A DNA stretch of 64,000 nucleotides, from NCBI RefSeq assembly GCF_002116635.1, contig NZ_LQPW01000171.1, positions 1-64,000 of the forward strand, read 5' to 3'. Within the stretch, counting starts at the first letter, position 1. Each line of letters opens with the position of its first letter. The notes under the pieces are model-generated. The model was not told the DNA's origin. It worked only from the letters and a program-made list of their open reading frames with translations, and searched no databases. Source of the DNA: Mycobacterium szulgai. GTDB lineage: Bacteria > Actinomycetota > Actinomycetes > Mycobacteriales > Mycobacteriaceae. A program made the translations under genes and the position numbers. Below are positions 7,907 to 15,542 of the stretch, piece after piece.

Positions 7907-10818
7907 GCACGACCATCGAAGACACCCGCCCAGACAACTCGGCCACCGCTCCCATCCCCAAACACGCGGCGCGTCCGGCGATTCCACACTTCCTTCGCAA
8001 GTTCGCCGTTCCCGTCATCATCGGCTGGATCGCGCTGATCGCGGTGCTCAACGTCGTCGTCCCACAGCTGGACGAAGTCGGCAAGATGCGCTCGGTGTCG
8101 ATGAGTCCCGACGACGCGCAATCGGTGATCGCGACCAAGCGCGTCGGAGAGGTGTTCAAGGAGTACAAGTCCAACAGCTCGGTGATGATCGTGCTGGAGG
8201 GTCAAAACCCGCTCGGGGCCGACGCACACGCTTTCTACGACCAGATCGTCAAGAAGCTCGACGCCGACACCGCACACGTCGAGCACGTTCAGGACTTCTG
8301 GAGTGACCCCCTTACCGGGGCCGGCGCACAGAGCAACGACGGCAAGGCCGCCTACGTCCAGGTGTACCTCGTCGGAAACATGGGCGAGGCAAAGGCCAAC
8401 GACTCGGTCGAGGCCGTGCAGCACATCGTCAAGAGCGTCACGCCGCCGAATGGAGTCAAGGCCTACGTCACCGGTCCCTCGGCGCTGGAAGCCGACCAGC
8501 ATCTGGCCGGTGACCGCAGCCTGCAGCTCATCGAAGGCGCCACCTTCATCGTGATCATCGCGATGCTGCTGCTTGTCTACCGGTCGATCGTCACGGTCCT
8601 GCTCACGCTGGCGATGGTGGTATTCGAACTGGCCGCCGCGCGCGGCGTAGTCGCCTTCCTCGGCTATCACCAAATCATCGGACTTTCCACCTTCGCCACA
8701 AACCTGTTGGTCACCTTGGCCATCGCGGCCGCAACCGACTACGCGATCTTCCTCATAGGCCGCTATCAGGAAGCCAGGGCCGTCGGTGAATCGCGAGAAG
8801 ACGCCTACTACACCATGTTCCACGGCACGGCACACGTCGTGCTCGGATCGGGCATGACCATCGCCGGCGCCACGTTCTGCCTGCACTTCACCAACCTGCC
8901 GTACTTCCAGACGCTGGGCATCCCCCTTGCCATCGGCATGGTCGTGGTGGTGCTCGCGGCACTCACACTTGGTCCAGCGGTCATTTCGGTGGCCTCCCGC
9001 TTCCGCCAGACACTGGAGCCCAAGCGTGCGCAGCGAATTCGCGGCTGGCGCAAGATCGGGGCCGCCGTGGTGCGCTGGCCTGGTCCGATCCTGGTGATGA
9101 CGATCGGGATCGCACTCGTCGGCCTGCTCACTTTGCCTGGGTACCGGACCAACTACAACGATCGCAACTACCTGCCCGCGGACCTACCGGCGAACGCCGG
9201 TTACGCCGCCGCGGACCGGCATTTCTCCAAGGCCCGGATGAATCCCGAGCTGCTGATGATCGAAAGTGACCATGATTTGCGGAATTCCGCAGACTTCCTG
9301 GTCATCGACAAGATCGCCAAGTCGATCTTCCGGGTGCCCGGGATCAGTCGGGTCCAGGCCATCACCCGGCCGGAGGGCAAGCCGATCGAGCACACCTCCA
9401 TACCGTTCCAGATCAGCATGCAGGGCGTCTCCCAGCAGATGACGCAGAAGTATCAAGAAGACCAGATCGCCGACATGCTGAAACAGTCCGACGAGATGCA
9501 GACGACCATCGACAGCATGGTTCAGATGCAGAGCATCACCCAGCAGATGGCCGACGACATGCACGTGATGGTGGGCAAGATGCACGCCATGACCATCGAC
9601 GTCGCCGAATTGCGCGACCACATGGCCGATTTCGAGGACTTCTTCCGGCCCATCCGGTCCTACTTCTACTGGGAGAAGCACTGCTTCGACATCCCGGTGT
9701 GCTGGTCGCTGCGGTCGGTATTCGACGCCCTCGATGGCATCGACACGATGACCGACGACATCCAGAGCCTGCTCCCTGTCATGGATCACATCGACACGCT
9801 CATGCCGAAGATGGTCGCGCTGATGCCCGAGATGATCCAGAACATGAAGAACATGAAAACCATGATGCTGACCATGTATTCGACCCAGAAGGGTCTGCTG
9901 GAACAGCAGCAACGCGCGCAGCGCGACTCGTCTGCCATGGGCAAGGCTTTCGATGCGTCACGCAACGACGACTCGTTCTACCTGCCGCCGGAGACGTTCG
10001 ACAACCCCGAGTTCAAGAAGGGTATGAAGAACTTCATCTCCCCCGACGGCCACGCGATGCGCTTCATCATCAGCCACGACGGTGATCCCCTTTCCGCAGA
10101 TGGCATTTCACATATCGACGCAATCAAGAAGGCCACCTACGAGGCGCTCAAGGGCACGCCCATGGAGGGCTCCAAGATCCTCCTCGGCGGTACCGCGGCC
10201 ACCTTCAAAGACATGCAGGACGGCAGCAACTACGACCTGCTGATCGCCGGAATCGCCTCCATGTGCCTGATTTTCATCATCATGCTGATCATCACCCGAA
10301 GCGTGGTGGCATCAGCGGTGATCGTGGGGACCGTATTGCTTTCTCTGGGTGCGTCTTTCGGGCTTTCGGTGCTCGTCTGGCAGCACCTGATCGGCATCGA
10401 ACTGCACTGGATGGTTCTGGCGATGTCGGTCATCATCCTGCTGGCCGTCGGTGCCGACTACAACCTGCTGCTGGTGTCCCGTTTCAAAGAGGAAATCCAC
10501 GCCGGCCTGAACACCGGCATCATCCGGGCCATGGGCGGTACCGGGTCGGTGGTCACCTCGGCGGGGCTCGTGTTCGCCTTCACGATGATGACGATGGCGG
10601 TCAGCCAGCTCATCGTGATCGGACAGGTGGGTACCACCATCGGCCTGGGCCTCTTGTTCGACACCTTGATCGTCCGGTCCTTAATGACGCCGTCGATCGC
10701 CGCGCTGCTGGGCAAGTGGTTCTGGTGGCCACAACACGTCCGGCAACGCCCGGTCCCCTCGCCCTGGCCCACTCCAACCGAGGAACCCGCCAAGAAGCAA
10801 TCGCTGACCTCGGTCTAG
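7903..10818 (+). CDS. MmpL family RND transporter
   Basis: A 971-residue resistance-nodulation-division exporter of usual MmpL length. The two transmembrane blocks each carry the proton-relay signature: ATDYAIFLIGRYQEA in the first and GADYNLLLVSRFKEE in the second. The periplasmic loop after the second half start is rich in Met and Gln (SMVQMQSITQQMADDM), the extended coiled-coil of MmpL4/5-type proteins. With MmpS it would move a lipid, siderophore or drug across the inner membrane. The substrate is not evident, as no lipid biosynthesis genes adjoin. It is translationally coupled to mmpS. Confidence 0.93.
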   Translation: MSTTIEDTRPDNSATAPIPKHAARPAIPHFLRKFAVPVIIGWIALIAVLNVVVPQLDEVGKMRSVSMSPDDAQSVIATKRVGEVFKEYKSNSSVMIVLEGQNPLGADAHAFYDQIVKKLDADTAHVEHVQDFWSDPLTGAGAQSNDGKAAYVQVYLVGNMGEAKANDSVEAVQHIVKSVTPPNGVKAYVTGPSALEADQHLAGDRSLQLIEGATFIVIIAMLLLVYRSIVTVLLTLAMVVFELAAARGVVAFLGYHQIIGLSTFATNLLVTLAIAAATDYAIFLIGRYQEARAVGESREDAYYTMFHGTAHVVLGSGMTIAGATFCLHFTNLPYFQTLGIPLAIGMVVVVLAALTLGPAVISVASRFRQTLEPKRAQRIRGWRKIGAAVVRWPGPILVMTIGIALVGLLTLPGYRTNYNDRNYLPADLPANAGYAAADRHFSKARMNPELLMIESDHDLRNSADFLVIDKIAKSIFRVPGISRVQAITRPEGKPIEHTSIPFQISMQGVSQQMTQKYQEDQIADMLKQSDEMQTTIDSMVQMQSITQQMADDMHVMVGKMHAMTIDVAELRDHMADFEDFFRPIRSYFYWEKHCFDIPVCWSLRSVFDALDGIDTMTDDIQSLLPVMDHIDTLMPKMVALMPEMIQNMKNMKTMMLTMYSTQKGLLEQQQRAQRDSSAMGKAFDASRNDDSFYLPPETFDNPEFKKGMKNFISPDGHAMRFIISHDGDPLSADGISHIDAIKKATYEALKGTPMEGSKILLGGTAATFKDMQDGSNYDLLIAGIASMCLIFIIMLIITRSVVASAVIVGTVLLSLGASFGLSVLVWQHLIGIELHWMVLAMSVIILLAVGADYNLLLVSRFKEEIHAGLNTGIIRAMGGTGSVVTSAGLVFAFTMMTMAVSQLIVIGQVGTTIGLGLLFDTLIVRSLMTPSIAALLGKWFWWPQHVRQRPVPSPWPTPTEEPAKKQSLTSV

Positions 10819-10838
10819 CCGGGTAGGGGGCTCAATCG

Positions 10839-10856
10839 GAGGCCCAATTGGGCCTC
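10839..10856. terminator. Bidirectional terminator between mmpL and PPE
   Basis: A perfect 18-bp palindrome, GAGGCCC-AATT-GGGCCTC, followed by AATT on the + side. It sits between the convergent mmpL and PPE genes and touches the PPE stop. Confidence 0.55.
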
Positions 10857-12507
10857 AATTGCGGCGTCCGAAGCCGGACAGGAAGGTGCCCGAGTTGTAC
10901 ACGCCCGAGTTGCCGAAGCCGGTGGTTAGAAATCCCGAATTGAACAGGAACCCCGAGTTCAATACGCCCGAGCTCGCCCCGCTTGCGTTGAAGTAACCCG
11001 AGGACGGTGCCGAGTTACGCACTCCGGAAGCATCGGCACCCGCATTCTGGAAACCCGAGCTGTCGTTTCCCGCGTTGAAGAAGCCGGAACTGCCGGTTCC
11101 GGTGTTGAAGAACCCGGAGCTGACACCGGGCCCCGTGATGGTGCTGCCGACGCTGGTGTTGAGATCTCCGGAGTTCCAGAACCCCGTGTTGGTGTCGCCG
11201 GAGTTGCCGGAGCCGCTGTTGAGGTTGCCTGCGTTGTTACTGCCCCAGTTGTGACTACCGGCGTTGAAGCTGCCGGTATTGGCGGTACCCGAATTGAGAA
11301 AGCCGGTATTGCTCTCAGCCGAGTTACCGAAGCCGGTGTCGGCGGTGGCAGAGTTGAAAAATCCGGTGCTCGATGAGCCTGAATTGCCGAAACCGGTGTT
11401 GACGCCGCCCGAGTTGAATAGTCCCCAATTCTTGGAACCCGCGTTCAACACGCCGGTGTTACTGTCACCGGAGTTGAAGAAACCCGCGTTGCCGGTGCCC
11501 GAACAAAAGAGGCCGGTATTCCCAGAGCCTGAATTCAAGCCCCCGAAGCCGATCTTGTTGTCTCCGGTGAGTCCGATGCCTATGTTGCCGTTACCCGTGT
11601 TCCACAAACCGAAGTTGTTGTCGCCGCTGTTCGCGATGCCCCGGTTGGCGCTACCACTGTTTGCCAACCCGATATTGTCTTTGCCGATATTCGTAGCGCC
11701 AATGTTTCCGCTGCCGAGGTTGGCTAAACCGAAATTGGCGCTGCCGAGGTTTGCAGGGCCGAAGTTTCCGTTGCCCTGGTTCGCTATGCCGACGTTTTGG
11801 CTGCCGTTGTTTCCGCTGCCGAGGTTCTGGCTGCCGTTATTTCCACTACCGAGGTTGGAGCTGCCGTTGTTTCCGCTGCCGAGGTTTGTGTTCCCGAGGT
11901 TTCCGTTGCCGAAGTTAGCCAGTCCGTTGTTGCCGTTGCCCAGGTTGAGATTTCCTTTGTTGCCGATGCCGAATTCGATCGCAGGGAGCTTTGCCAACGA
12001 CTGCCATGGCGACAATTGCACCGCCGCCGCCGAGGCTCGGCTGTAGTAGCTCACCATCGCGGTGACATCCTGTGCCCACATCTGCTCATATACAGCCTCG
12101 GCAGCCGCAATCGCAGGGGCATTCAGGCCCAACAGATTTGACCGTATCAACGACACCAGCTGGGAGCGGTTGACCGTCACCGAAGCCGGATGCACCGTGG
12201 CCGCCCGTGCGGCTTCGAATGCCGTCGCCGTCGCTCGGGCATACCCCGCAGCGGTCTCGGCCCGGGCTGTTGCTGCGGCCAGCCAGCCCGCGTAGGGCGA
12301 CGCCGCGGCCACCATGGCCGCCGCGGCCCGCCCCTGCCAAGCGGAGTCCACCAGTCCGGCGGTCACCGAGCGGAATGCGTCGGCAGCAGTGCTTAACTCG
12401 GCGGCCAGCCCCTCCCAGGCCGCTGCCGCCGCCAACATCGGCTCTGACCCCGCTCCGAGAAACATGCGCGCCGAGTTCATTTCGGGCGGCAAGAGCGGAA
12501 ATTCCAT
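10855..12507 (-). CDS. PPE family protein, MPTR subclass
   Basis: A complete 550-residue PPE-MPTR protein. The N-terminal domain of about 180 residues has the PPE motif (LLPPEMNSARM), the W-x-G turn (SAWQGRAAAAM) and the usual helical ending SYYSRASAAAVQLSPW. From about residue 185 the protein consists of short repeats, first NLGSGNNGS-type units and then NTGFFNSG-type units, ending SGFGRRN. PPE proteins pair with PE proteins and are exported by ESX-5. No PE partner adjoins. It converges on mmpL. Confidence 0.93.
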   Translation of the reverse strand: MEFPLLPPEMNSARMFLGAGSEPMLAAAAAWEGLAAELSTAADAFRSVTAGLVDSAWQGRAAAAMVAAASPYAGWLAAATARAETAAGYARATATAFEAARAATVHPASVTVNRSQLVSLIRSNLLGLNAPAIAAAEAVYEQMWAQDVTAMVSYYSRASAAAVQLSPWQSLAKLPAIEFGIGNKGNLNLGNGNNGLANFGNGNLGNTNLGSGNNGSSNLGSGNNGSQNLGSGNNGSQNVGIANQGNGNFGPANLGSANFGLANLGSGNIGATNIGKDNIGLANSGSANRGIANSGDNNFGLWNTGNGNIGIGLTGDNKIGFGGLNSGSGNTGLFCSGTGNAGFFNSGDSNTGVLNAGSKNWGLFNSGGVNTGFGNSGSSSTGFFNSATADTGFGNSAESNTGFLNSGTANTGSFNAGSHNWGSNNAGNLNSGSGNSGDTNTGFWNSGDLNTSVGSTITGPGVSSGFFNTGTGSSGFFNAGNDSSGFQNAGADASGVRNSAPSSGYFNASGASSGVLNSGFLFNSGFLTTGFGNSGVYNSGTFLSGFGRRN

Positions 12508-12662
12508 CAGTCAACTCTTCTGCAACGACAGCTCGCCGTGACCCGCATGGTCACTGGTTGCCAATCGAGCCGCGCGGCATCACAGACCCTAGAACATTTG
12601 GACATACCCCAATGCGATTCCGCGAAGATGGTTCTCGCGACGCCATCGGGGCGACTGTCGTT

Positions 12663-13529
12663 TCAATTCACCACGTCGAACACCGCCGCGGCCGAGGTGA
12701 TGGCCTTGTCCGCGTGTCCTTCGTCGTGCAAGAGCATGCGTACGCCGATGCGCCCGGGGCCGCCCGCGCACGCCTGCCCCTCCACCCGGAACGGGCCGAC
12801 CTTGCCGCGCGACATGAACATCACATGCCAGCTGATGACCTGAACTTTGGTGCTCCCCGCGAGCTCGACGGCAAGCTCGGTCGCCGCGGTCTCGAGGACG
12901 ACATGTTGAGGTCCGATGTGCAGTGCGGCGTCCGGCGAGGCGAATTCGGCGCTCAGTGCCGGCAACACCCAATGGCCGCCGTCGCGCCGGGTCGCGCCGA
13001 ACGCCTGCCACAGCGGCGGCAGGTCGGTTGAGTCTTCAATAACCAGTTCCGTGCCCGAAACATCCATCCGGTCCAGGCCTTCCGGCGGCGTACCGATGAT
13101 CGCGCCCTGTCCCTCATTGAAGGCGATCACCCGGTTGGGGTTGTCGGCGTCGACGATCTTGCACCGCCCGTAGCCCATGGTGCGACCCTGGTGCACAACA
13201 CCGGAACCGACGATCTGGATTCTGCTGACGTCGTGGCCGGGGTCGATGATCTGGACCGATGCGACGACCGGGTTGGGTACCGCCACAAGGTCGGTCTGGC
13301 ATCCCTCCGGTGATGAAATAGCCAGCGGCGCAACCATGATGCCGCCGGCGGCGTTGCGCATGTCGCGGCGGATGGTGACGGTGTCATCGCTCTCACCGAG
13401 GTCCATCGACGAGTGCTTGCGACCGATGTAGCGGTAGCTCAGCAGACCGGTCCAGCGCCGGAACAGTTCGTCCCGGTAGGCATCGGCGTCGTTGGTCAGC
13501 TCGCGAATGTCTCGCAGTCGGTCGCTCAT
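12663..13529 (-). CDS. Conserved hypothetical protein, hotdog/thioesterase-like
   Basis: A 288-residue soluble protein. Two similar halves can be made out, with hotdog-like strand-helix patterns (RRDMRNAAGGIMVAPLAIS near 55 and ISWHVMFMSRGKVGPFRVEGQAC in the second half). The middle segment RIQIVGSGVVHQGRTMGYGRCKIVD resembles the last strands of PaaI-type acyl-CoA thioesterases. That suggests a double-hotdog acyl-CoA thioesterase or dehydratase, but catalytic residues are not clear. AAGGGTGG precedes the start. It is next to a remnant of an acyl-CoA dehydrogenase gene, which hints at a former fatty-acid degradation locus. Confidence 0.55.
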   Translation of the reverse strand: MSDRLRDIRELTNDADAYRDELFRRWTGLLSYRYIGRKHSSMDLGESDDTVTIRRDMRNAAGGIMVAPLAISSPEGCQTDLVAVPNPVVASVQIIDPGHDVSRIQIVGSGVVHQGRTMGYGRCKIVDADNPNRVIAFNEGQGAIIGTPPEGLDRMDVSGTELVIEDSTDLPPLWQAFGATRRDGGHWVLPALSAEFASPDAALHIGPQHVVLETAATELAVELAGSTKVQVISWHVMFMSRGKVGPFRVEGQACAGGPGRIGVRMLLHDEGHADKAITSAAAVFDVVN

Positions 13530-13596
13530 TGTGGACCACCCTTCTCGCGTTTACTCCGCGCCACGTGATTGACGGCACGCCGCGGTCGGGGCGTAC

Positions 13597-13827
13597 TCAC
13601 GCCGGAAGTGCAACACGTGTTTCGCCAATGACGTTGCGCGCCATCACGGTGGTACCGCCACCTATGCTCGCGATCTGGCGGCCCGGCGCCGGTTTCGACA
13701 TCGTGATATGTGGCCACGACTCCTCTGCGTCGAGGTCGAGAAGCGCCTGCACGGGCTCGATTTGCGGCATATTGCCGGACAACCAGGTCGGCGTCCGACT
13801 CCGAAATTGCTCAATGGACTCAGCCAT
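13597..13827 (-). pseudogene. Acyl-CoA dehydrogenase remnant (both ends kept, middle lost)
   Basis: A 76-codon open frame. The first 20 residues (MAESIEQFRSRTPTWLSGNM) match acyl-CoA dehydrogenase N-termini of the FRAEVRAWLAANMP kind. The last 28 (QIASIGGGTTVMARNVIGE and beyond) match the family C-terminus, normally IGGGTxEIQRNIIGERVLGLP. The roughly 300 residues between, including the FAD and substrate sites and the catalytic base, are missing. An in-frame internal deletion fits. The product cannot be active. Confidence 0.7.
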
Positions 13828-13927
13828 GGCCTCCCGCCGCGACAGTGCTCTGGCTGGAGGACTCTAGCAGCGGTGCTGAGCGAGTGTACAGCGCCTCGCG
13901 CGGCGACGCGTTCGGCAGAGCCGTAGA

Positions 13928-14389
13928 CCTAGGTGTACTGACCTGACAGGTCAGTTACGCGGGTGACGGGTGGTTGGCCGCCGAGGGTGCATACCTAGTA
14001 GGTAGGCGATTCGTGCTGGGCCCCAACGCCGGATGACTCGGACCTTGATGATTCGACGCTCGCGACGGGTCGGAGTGCGGCAGGGACTGCAATGCGGCCG
14101 CGAGCTCCGGTCGGCCATGCCCGCTGCTTGGCGATACCGGTCTGCCCACGCGCCGCTGTGGTGACCGAGACTTGAAGTCGCTCAGCGGCCCGCCGCAGCG
14201 GCCAGTGATCGTCAACGATGCATCGAGCCAGCCGCAATCGGCCGGTTTCTGACAGCGGGGCATTACGGTGGACCACGAAGACCTCCTGGTGAGAAATGCG
14301 TTCCTAGACAGCTCGCACTTCACTCGGAGGTCTTCTTCATGTCACCACGCCACGCCGCGTCACCAACGTCCGTGGTCAGTACACCTAGG
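13928..14389 (-). mobile_element. Internally deleted IS481-family element (MITE-like) with perfect 16-bp inverted ends
   Basis: CCTAGGTGTACTGACC at 13928-13943 is repeated inverted at 14374-14389. Both ends carry CTAG, the known preferred and duplicated target of IS481-type elements. Inside, on the minus strand, an IS481 transposase N-terminus begins at 14276 (MVHRNAPLSETGRLRLARC) with the HTH stretch WPLRRAAERLQVSVTTAA. After a frameshift near 14160 it continues as WADRYRQAAGMADRSSRPH and RRWGPARIAYLLGMHPR, then stops. The DDE catalytic core (about 600 bp) is absent, and the left end follows directly. Such an element cannot move by itself but keeps the ends a related transposase could use. 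Confidence 0.82.
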
Positions 14390-15221
14390 CCAGCAAAATC
14401 GAGACGACGCTGCCGACCTGGGTGAAACCGACGCGGTCGTAAGCGGCGCGGGCCGGCGCGTTGGAGTGTGCTACGTAGCCGCACGCGATGCGTCCGGCGC
14501 CGACAATCGAGCTGACCACCGCAGCGGTGCCCGGTGCGCATAGGCCACGGCCACGCCACTGCGGATGTACCCAAACCCCCTGAATCAGAGCAGCTCTCGC
14601 GGATTGGACGCCTACTTCGGCTTTGAAGACCACCGCACCGTCCTCGAACCGGGCCCAAGCCCTGCCGGCCGCGATGATATGGGCCAGCCGGCGGCGATAG
14701 TTGCGGCCGGCTGCATCGACGTCGGGATCGACCCCGAATTCGTCGCGTATCTCTGTCGCGGTCGCCGCTCGGTAAGCCTCCAGCTCACAGGGTTCGACTT
14801 GCCGCACGGCGGGGTCGACCGCGCAATCGGGCATACGGTCGATGGCCAGCACTGGCTGATCCGCCCGCACATATCGCGCTGGGCCCCAGACGGGCGCCAA
14901 TCGCTGCCACATGGGGATTGCCAGCTCGGGACGCCCCATCAGCCACGTGTATCGCCGTGAGCCCCGCAACGCCTTGTCGGCAAAGGACTCCAGCTCGACG
15001 GGCAGGCCACGCAGGGGGATGAGGGCGGCGCCGGAGTAGCACAGCGATTCGTCAACCCTGCCACAGGTCCAGAGTTCGCCGCCGGCGCCACGTGGGTTCT
15101 CCGCGAGTTCGGCACACATGCAGGTCACAACCGGATCATCGTCGAGTACTCGGCTCACCGCCGCCAGATCGCACACCACCGACACAGTCGGGTTGGCGGG
15201 AGGAAATCTGCCGTGCGACAT
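14385..15221 (-). CDS. GNAT family N-acetyltransferase with DUF4081-like N-terminal half
   Basis: A 278-residue protein. The C-terminal half has the GNAT acetyl-CoA loop WVHPQWRGRGLCAPGTAAVV and a following YDRVGFTQVGS strand. The N-terminal half (about 130 residues) resembles the DUF4081 domain often joined to actinobacterial GNATs. The substrate is unknown. The ATG at 15221 has AGAAAGAAG upstream. An in-frame TTG at 15272 would overlap the stop of the preceding 26-codon peptide (TTGA) and would give 295 residues. The stop TAG lies inside the CTAG target of the IS481 remnant, so the insertion left the frame intact. Confidence 0.8.
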   Translation of the reverse strand: MSHGRFPPANPTVSVVCDLAAVSRVLDDDPVVTCMCAELAENPRGAGGELWTCGRVDESLCYSGAALIPLRGLPVELESFADKALRGSRRYTWLMGRPELAIPMWQRLAPVWGPARYVRADQPVLAIDRMPDCAVDPAVRQVEPCELEAYRAATATEIRDEFGVDPDVDAAGRNYRRRLAHIIAAGRAWARFEDGAVVFKAEVGVQSARAALIQGVWVHPQWRGRGLCAPGTAAVVSSIVGAGRIACGYVAHSNAPARAAYDRVGFTQVGSVVSILLA

Positions 15222-15268
15222 AGATACTTCTTTCTGCCAATCTTTCGCCCCCGCCGCCCCCTTTTTGA

Positions 15269-15349
15269 TCAATCGACGATGGCGCTGGGCTGGAACGCCG
15301 GCTGCGTGTATACGACCTCTATCTCGGCAAACAACACTTCATAAGACAT
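15269..15349 (-). CDS. 26-residue peptide with very strong RBS, possible precursor or regulatory peptide
   Basis: A short ORF opening MSYEVLFAEIEVVYTQ and ending FQPSAIVD. It follows GAGAGGAGGTGA seven bases before ATG, the best Shine-Dalgarno in this part of the window. It is acidic, with no cysteine, no signal peptide and no long hydrophobic run. Its stop overlaps a possible TTG start of the GNAT frame. Twin palindromes cover the likely promoter (TATAAC on the minus strand lies in one of them), so it appears tightly repressed. A second peptide gene at 55426-55503 shares M1, S2, E4, L6, F7, E9, E11 and F19. No known family is recognised. No radical-SAM or lanthionine enzyme adjoins. Confidence 0.6.
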   Translation of the reverse strand: MSYEVLFAEIEVVYTQPAFQPSAIVD

Positions 15350-15376
15350 GGACTCACCTCCTCTCCCAATGTTGCT

Positions 15377-15393
15377 GATCCGTTATACGGATC
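15377..15393. promoter_or_regulatory. Palindromic operator 1 (TetR style)
   Basis: GATCCGT-TAT-ACGGATC, a perfect 17-bp palindrome overlapping a TATAAC -10-like hexamer read leftward towards the peptide/GNAT genes. A second copy lies 22 bp away, about two helical turns. Confidence 0.7.
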
Positions 15394-15399
15394 TTTTTA

Positions 15400-15414
15400 A
15401 TCCGCTAAACGGAT
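15400..15414. promoter_or_regulatory. Palindromic operator 2 (TetR style)
   Basis: ATCCG-CTAAA-CGGAT, with the same half-site as operator 1. It lies in the -35 region for leftward transcription, in the gap between the divergent peptide/GNAT and oxidoreductase genes. Confidence 0.68.
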
Positions 15415-15542
15415 CTCATTGCCGCACGGTAGCACCGCTGCCGAGGCGGGCCATACCCCGAGAGTGCTGTCAACACGCTGTGAAATGCCTGGTAGACACG
15501 ACCGACCTATACAAATTGGGGCGTGAATGTCACGCTCTGACG

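Noticed and set aside
15348..15542. N-terminal extension of the molybdopterin oxidoreductase to 15348
   Set aside because: It would begin inside the peptide gene and run through the operators; no homology there.
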